From the NCBI RefSeq assembly GCF_001280005.1, contig NZ_LGDW01000105.1, forward strand, positions 1-16,819: a DNA stretch of 16,819 nucleotides. The letters run 5' to 3'. The position numbers were made by a program, and so were the translations under genes. The notes below the pieces were generated by a model, which was not told the origin of the DNA, made no database searches, and saw only the letters and a program-made list of their open reading frames with translations. This DNA comes from Streptomyces sp. NRRL WC-3618. Lineage in GTDB: Bacteria > Actinomycetota > Actinomycetes > Streptomycetales > Streptomycetaceae. Every line of letters starts with the position of its first letter. Position 1 is the first letter of the stretch. Below, one piece after another: positions 13,154 to 16,819 of the stretch.

Positions 13154-13184
13154 GAGCGGGAGTCAGTCTCACTGACTCCCGCTC
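13154..13184. terminator. Strong hairpin terminator, probably the native tRNA-Arg terminator
   Basis: A 14-bp perfect stem (GAGCGGGAGTCAGT with ACTGACTCCCGCTC) closes a 3-base loop and is followed by TTTCTCGTT. It lies 55 bp beyond att copy C. Without the insertions it would sit directly after the tRNA gene. Confidence 0.8.
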
Positions 13185-13373
13185 TTTCTCGTTGTCTCTC
13201 AGTGTTCACGCACTATCTGCGATACACGCGACACACCGTGACGGTCAGTCAGCGGACAACGACCCAGCACCGCTCAACTTCGTAGACCCGCCGAAGACAC
13301 CGTCGGCCGGTTCCTGGCCGATGCTGCCCACGGCTTCCCCTCCGCACCCCGCGGAGATCCTGAAGACGAGGAT

Positions 13374-13498
13374 GTGGTCATCGCCGTCGTGGGAGTCGTC
13401 GTGGTCCTTGTCCTGCTGGTGCTGGTCGTCGTCACCCGCTACAAGGTGGCCGGTCCCCGTGAGGCGTTCATCGTCACCGGGCGGCGCGGCAAGAAGGC
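13374..13498 (+). pseudogene. Flotillin (SPFH/band 7) 5' stub
   Basis: From a GTG at 13374 the frame reads MVIAVVGVVVVLVLLVLVVV then TRYKVAGPREAFIVTGRRGKK. This is the membrane anchor and start of the SPFH domain of actinobacterial flotillin. After about 41 residues the similarity stops, and the frame continues into unrelated Arg/Pro-rich sequence (DDHHSRARPAWPCG...). The remaining 400 or more residues of a flotillin are absent from the window, so the gene has suffered a large 3' deletion. I see no other feature between the terminator and this stub, nor from 13499 to 13684. Confidence 0.65.
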
Positions 13499-13684
13499 CG
13501 ACGATCACCACTCTCGTGCCAGGCCGGCATGGCCGTGCGGCTTGTTGACGAGAACCGGCGACAATCCGGCAGCCGTAGGCGCGCGGCGCACCAGCCCCAC
13601 CGGAAACGCGCTGCTCATACGTGTTCTGCCTCACTATCCGACGCCCCAGGGCAACCCTTCCGGCGTCGAAAACTTCTCCTTTAG

Positions 13685-14461
13685 GTGAACATCCTCAAGA
13701 CTCGGCGTCGTCTTCTCATATTCATAACCCTGGCCGTGGTGGTGGCCGTGACGGTGATCGTCGTGCTCGTCATCCGGGCGAACGCGATGGAGACGGTCTC
13801 CCCCCGCGAGGAACGCGACCGGGCCGCGTCCGGAGTAAACGTTCCTTCGGGGCAGGTGGACTGTCGGAAGGTCAAGTGCGTCGCGCTCACCTTCGACGGC
13901 AACCCCGGCGAACCCACCGACCGGCTGCTGGACCTGTTGGAGGAGTACAAGGCGCCGGCGACGTTCTTCCTCGAGGGTCGGCGTATCCACAAGTTCCCCG
14001 ATGTGGTCCGGCGGATCGCCAAGGACGGCCACGAGATCGGGGACCACACCTGGACGCACGCGGTGCTGACCGATGTCTCCGACGCGCAGATCCGCGACGA
14101 GCTGCGCCGCACGGCGCGGGCCATCTCCGGCCTCACCGGCACCGAGCCGACGCTGATGCGCCCGCCGCAGGGTCGCACCGACGACCGCGTCTCCAAGGTC
14201 TCGAAAGAGCTGGGGATGGCGCAGGTGCTGTGGACGGTGACCGCCAAGGACTACGAGACGGACGACACCGCGCTGATCACCAAGCGCGTGCTCGACGGCG
14301 TCGACCGCGACGGGATCATCCTGCTCCACCCGCTGCACAAGGGCACCGTGCCTGCCATGCCTTCCATCCTGAAGGCGCTCAGCAAGCAGGGCTACACCTT
14401 CGTGACCGTCTCCCAGTTGCTCGCTCCGTCCAAGGCCGAGCCCGGCAAGATCTACAAGTGA
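13685..14461 (+). CDS. Membrane-anchored polysaccharide deacetylase (NodB homology domain) with altered metal motif
   Basis: This 258-aa protein has an N-terminal signal-anchor (LLIFITLAVVVAVTVIVVLV, about 10-29) and an exported carbohydrate esterase family 4 domain. Motif 2 is complete (HTWTH, 121-125), as is motif 3 (RPPQG, 159-163), and a late LLHPLHKG fits motif 5. Motif 1, usually TFDDG, is TFDGNPGEPT (69-78). The catalytic-base aspartate is kept as D71, but the second, metal-binding aspartate is glycine. Such variants occur in Streptomyces paralogs, and activity may be reduced or altered. The substrate is probably a cell-wall or surface N-acetylated glycan. The GTG start lies just after TTAG with no strong ribosome-binding site. 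The next gene is convergent. Confidence 0.87.
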   Translation: MNILKTRRRLLIFITLAVVVAVTVIVVLVIRANAMETVSPREERDRAASGVNVPSGQVDCRKVKCVALTFDGNPGEPTDRLLDLLEEYKAPATFFLEGRRIHKFPDVVRRIAKDGHEIGDHTWTHAVLTDVSDAQIRDELRRTARAISGLTGTEPTLMRPPQGRTDDRVSKVSKELGMAQVLWTVTAKDYETDDTALITKRVLDGVDRDGIILLHPLHKGTVPAMPSILKALSKQGYTFVTVSQLLAPSKAEPGKIYK

Positions 14462-14570
14462 CGTCCCATTCCCACACCGCCTCCAGCACGCGCGGTCGCG
14501 TAGTCCCATAATCCGCTTACGCCCGTGCCGACTTCGGCGAAGGAGACGCAAGAGGTGTGCCGGTTCCCCG

Positions 14571-15713
14571 TCACCTCCGCCTCTTCCTCGCCCGCCCCGT
14601 CCCCGGCGCCCCCACCGACTGCCGTACGACCAACTGCGTCCCCAGGATCACGTGATCGCCGCCCGCGGCGCGCCGTTCGCCGTCCAGGGCCAGTCGGACC
14701 GCCGTGCGGCCCAAGTCCTCGTAGGGCACCCGGAGGGTCGTCAGTGATGTCGACAGGTCGGCCGCGAAGGGGACGTCGTCGAAGCCCATGATCGAGATGT
14801 CGCCGGGGACGGTCAGGCCCGATTCCCGCAGGGCCGCCATCACTCCCGTGGCCACCATGTCCGTGCCCGCGAAGACCGCCGTGAAGTCGAGGTCCGCCTT
14901 CAGGGCGTCCCGCATTCGGTCGTAGCCCGAGGCGCGGGTGTAGGTGCCGGGGATGTCCAGTTCCTCGGCGTACGGGACGCCGTGGGCGCGCAGCGCCTGG
15001 AGGTAGCCTGCCCGGCGTTGTTCGGCGGTGCTCATCTTGGGGTTGCCGCCCAGGAAGAGGATGCGGCGGTGGCCGGCCGTGAGCAGGTGGTCGCCCGCCT
15101 GGAAGGCGCCGCCCCGGTTGTCGTAGTCGACGACCGTCACCGGGAGGTCGCCCGGTAGGGGCGGGCGGCCGCACAGGACGAGACGGGAGCCGGCGGCGTG
15201 CAGCGCCCTTGTGTATTCGGCCATGCGTTCGTGGTACGCCTCGTCCAGTACCGCGCCGCCGACGAGAATGACCGCGGCCGCGTGCTGTTCCCGCATGAGT
15301 TGGACCAGGTCGTGTTCGCGCTTCTGGTCACCGTGCGTGGTGCAGATGAGGCTCAGTCGGCCTCGGGCGGCGGCCTCCTGTTCGACTCCTGCGGCGACCT
15401 CGGCGAACGACGGGCCGATGATCTGGTCCATGACGAGAGCGACGGGGCCCGCGACGCCGCCGGACAGCGCCTTGGCGTGGACGTTCACCACGTAGTGCAG
15501 GGAATCGACCGCCGCCATGACGCGGGCGCGGGTCTCGGCGGAGACGGGGTGGCTGCCGGCCAGGGCCCTGGAAACGGTTGCCACCGACACGCCCGCCTTG
15601 GCCGCGACATCGCGGATCGTGCTGGGCCGGTCGCTCTCGGCGGCGTTCCGTCTGCGCCTGCCCGAGGTGGCGTGAGGGCCCTGTTTCCGGGCTTCGGTTC
15701 CGTTCTCCGTCAC
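14571..15713 (-). CDS. LacI-family transcriptional regulator
   Basis: The 380-aa protein has a long basic leader, then a LacI helix-turn-helix at about 32-52 (TIRDVAAKAGVSVATVSRAL) with hinge VVNVHAKALSGG. The periplasmic-binding-protein-like sensor follows (GPVALVMDQIIGPSFAEVAA, VDYDNRGGAFQAGDHLL, GFDDVPFAADLSTSLTTLRV). It should bind a sugar or sugar-derived ligand and repress nearby uptake or catabolic genes. It starts at the GTG at 15711-15713. The 95-bp gap to the co-directional dehydrogenase gene contains a candidate operator. The C-terminal ARKRRR tail is basic. The target is not identifiable from the window; the neighbouring dehydrogenase is the best candidate. Confidence 0.92.
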   Translation of the reverse strand: MTENGTEARKQGPHATSGRRRRNAAESDRPSTIRDVAAKAGVSVATVSRALAGSHPVSAETRARVMAAVDSLHYVVNVHAKALSGGVAGPVALVMDQIIGPSFAEVAAGVEQEAAARGRLSLICTTHGDQKREHDLVQLMREQHAAAVILVGGAVLDEAYHERMAEYTRALHAAGSRLVLCGRPPLPGDLPVTVVDYDNRGGAFQAGDHLLTAGHRRILFLGGNPKMSTAEQRRAGYLQALRAHGVPYAEELDIPGTYTRASGYDRMRDALKADLDFTAVFAGTDMVATGVMAALRESGLTVPGDISIMGFDDVPFAADLSTSLTTLRVPYEDLGRTAVRLALDGERRAAGGDHVILGTQLVVRQSVGAPGTGRARKRRR

Positions 15714-15778
15714 GTGCCGACGCTACTGCACCGCCGGTGCGTCAACCGGTCGCTGAGCAGCAACTCCCCCCTTCGGAG

Positions 15779-15792
15779 TGAAAACGGTTACA
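15779..15792. promoter_or_regulatory. Candidate LacI-type operator
   Basis: TGAAAACGGTTACA is a 14-bp imperfect palindrome (10 of 14 positions symmetric) around a central CG, the shape typical of LacI/GalR operators. It lies 66 bp upstream of the repressor start, between the dehydrogenase and lacI-type genes, suggesting autoregulation. Confidence 0.42.
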
Positions 15793-15808
15793 TACTCAGG
15801 CAGGGTGC

Positions 15809-16819
15809 CTACGCGCTCCTCGCCAGGTCACTGCGCCGGACTCGGTGGGCCGGCGGCAACCCCGCCGCGAGCAGGGCCAGCTCGTCCACCACCGTCCCGC
15901 CCAGACGGGCGAGTTCGTTGCCCAGTGAGCCGGCGATGTGCGGTGTGAGGAACACGTTGGGCAGGTCGTACAGGGGAGAATCCGCAGGCAGGGGCTCCGG
16001 TTCCGTCACGTCCAGTACGGCGCTGAGGCGGCCGGAGACCAGTTCGGCGGTGAGCGCTTCGTGGTCCACCAGGGCGCCCCGGGAGGTGTTGATCAGGACG
16101 CCGCCGTCCGGGATGAGGGCGAGCCGGTCGCGGTCGAGCATGCGGAACGTCTCCGGGATGTCCGGGGCGTGCAGGGTGACGATGTCGCTGGTGCGCAGCA
16201 ACTCCTCCAGGGTGAGCGGGGTCGCGCCCAGCGTCCTGGCCTCGTCGGCGTCCACGTACGGGTCGTAGAGCGTGGTCGTCAGTTCGAACGGGCGGAGCAG
16301 GTCCAGCAGTCGGCGGCCCACCCGCGAGGCGCCGATCACGCCGACCCTGCGGCCCAGGTTGCCCACCCGCGCGTAGTCGTGGGGAGCCGGGTGGACCCGC
16401 TCGCGGCGGAAGCGTTCCCGCAGGCCGAACGCGTCCTTGCCCGCGAGGAGGACGGCGGCCAGGGTGTACTCGGCCACCGGGAGCGCGTTGACCTCGACCG
16501 CACTGGAGACGGTGAGACCTCGCTCCCAGCCCGCGTCGGCGATCAGCCGGCGAACGCTGCCCGCGGCGTGCAGGACGGTGTGCAGCCGGGGCGCGGCGGC
16601 CAGGACTCCGGCGTCGACGCGCGGGCAGCCCCAGCCGGTGATCAGGACTTCCGTCTCGGCCAGTGCGGCAGCGGCGCCGGGGGCGGTGAAGTCCTGGACG
16701 ACCAGGGTGGGATCGATCCGCGCGAGTTCCAGCAGCCGTTCCATCAGGGCGGGCGGGAAGAGTTCGGGCAGGTGCACCGGGTCCATCGCGAACAGGGTGA
16801 CCGGGGGGTGGGGCAGGGG
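15809..16819 (-). CDS. D-isomer-specific 2-hydroxyacid dehydrogenase (5' end at or beyond right edge)
   Basis: The Rossmann motif is VGVIGASRVGRRLL with the acidic NAD-binding D in LYDPY. The catalytic set is R in INTSRGALVD, E in DVTEPEPLP and H in LTPHIAGS. These identify an NAD-dependent D-2-hydroxyacid dehydrogenase of the phosphoglycerate/glyoxylate reductase type; the substrate is unknown. An ATG lies at 16784-16786, giving 325 residues. However, the frame stays open to the edge (PLPHPPVTLFA before MDPVHLPELF), and relatives usually have about ten residues of the VTLFAMDP type before this Met, so the true start is probably outside the window. It is co-directional with the downstream LacI-type regulator and plausibly under its control. 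Confidence 0.88.
   Translation of the reverse strand, partial: PLPHPPVTLFAMDPVHLPELFPPALMERLLELARIDPTLVVQDFTAPGAAAALAETEVLITGWGCPRVDAGVLAAAPRLHTVLHAAGSVRRLIADAGWERGLTVSSAVEVNALPVAEYTLAAVLLAGKDAFGLRERFRRERVHPAPHDYARVGNLGRRVGVIGASRVGRRLLDLLRPFELTTTLYDPYVDADEARTLGATPLTLEELLRTSDIVTLHAPDIPETFRMLDRDRLALIPDGGVLINTSRGALVDHEALTAELVSGRLSAVLDVTEPEPLPADSPLYDLPNVFLTPHIAGSLGNELARLGGTVVDELALLAAGLPPAHRVRRSDLARSA

Noticed and set aside
12770..13172. Minus-strand proteins between the PIN toxin and att copy C
   Set aside because: There is no ribosome-binding site and no family resemblance; the frames cover att copy C and the arm repeats.

Overview
The window is high-GC actinobacterial DNA and almost certainly comes from a Streptomyces chromosome. 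Both edges look like core genome. The left edge has the start of an ArgS-related anticodon-binding protein (nrtL-type), a stand-alone response regulator and a tRNA-Arg(CCG) gene. The right edge has a polysaccharide deacetylase, a LacI-family repressor and a D-2-hydroxyacid dehydrogenase. About 12 kb of accessory DNA lies between them.

The accessory block is a tandem insertion into tRNA-Arg(CCG). The tRNA 3' half occurs three times: in the intact gene (1054-1102), as a 49-bp identical copy at 9690-9738, and as a 42-bp identical copy at 13057-13098. This defines element 1 (about 8.6 kb) and element 2 (about 3.4 kb). Both begin, after their tRNA-proximal att copy, with the same right arm: a hairpin, 11-bp-spaced arm repeats and a second hairpin. 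Only element 1 keeps a scrap of tyrosine integrase, and no Rep, Tra or complete integrase is visible. Both elements therefore look like immobilised cargo islands. The tRNA's original terminator now appears to lie after the third copy, about 12 kb away.

Element 1 is built from two parallel units, each laid out as [minus-strand gene] - S - [small gene] - G - [cargo] - T. S, G and T are repeated non-coding modules. S and G consist of direct-repeat arms, a fixed spacer and a core that resembles a tRNA anticodon arm (Ser-like and Gly(CCC)-like). T is a short Arg(ACG)-like core. Unit 1 carries the most notable system: a 141-aa helical protein translationally coupled to an NB-ARC/TPR STAND protein (NLR-like). 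The two share a near-identical 14-residue motif, at the C-terminus of the first protein and the N-terminus of the second, as in bacterial NLR-associated amyloid signalling pairs. The TPR array of 126-bp DNA repeats carries an 8-bp tandem duplication that shifts the frame and a 21-bp in-frame duplication. Unit 2 carries small membrane or secreted proteins and is interrupted by a 1324-bp IS3-family (IS407-like) insertion with a 4-bp target duplication and a multiply broken orfB.

Element 2 carries a LuxR-type HTH remnant broken by a 10-bp tandem duplication, a DUF5060/apiosidase-like glycoside hydrolase, a transposase remnant and an intact antitoxin/PIN-toxin (VapBC-like) pair. Beyond the third att copy is the 5' stub of a flotillin gene, followed by the right-hand core genes.
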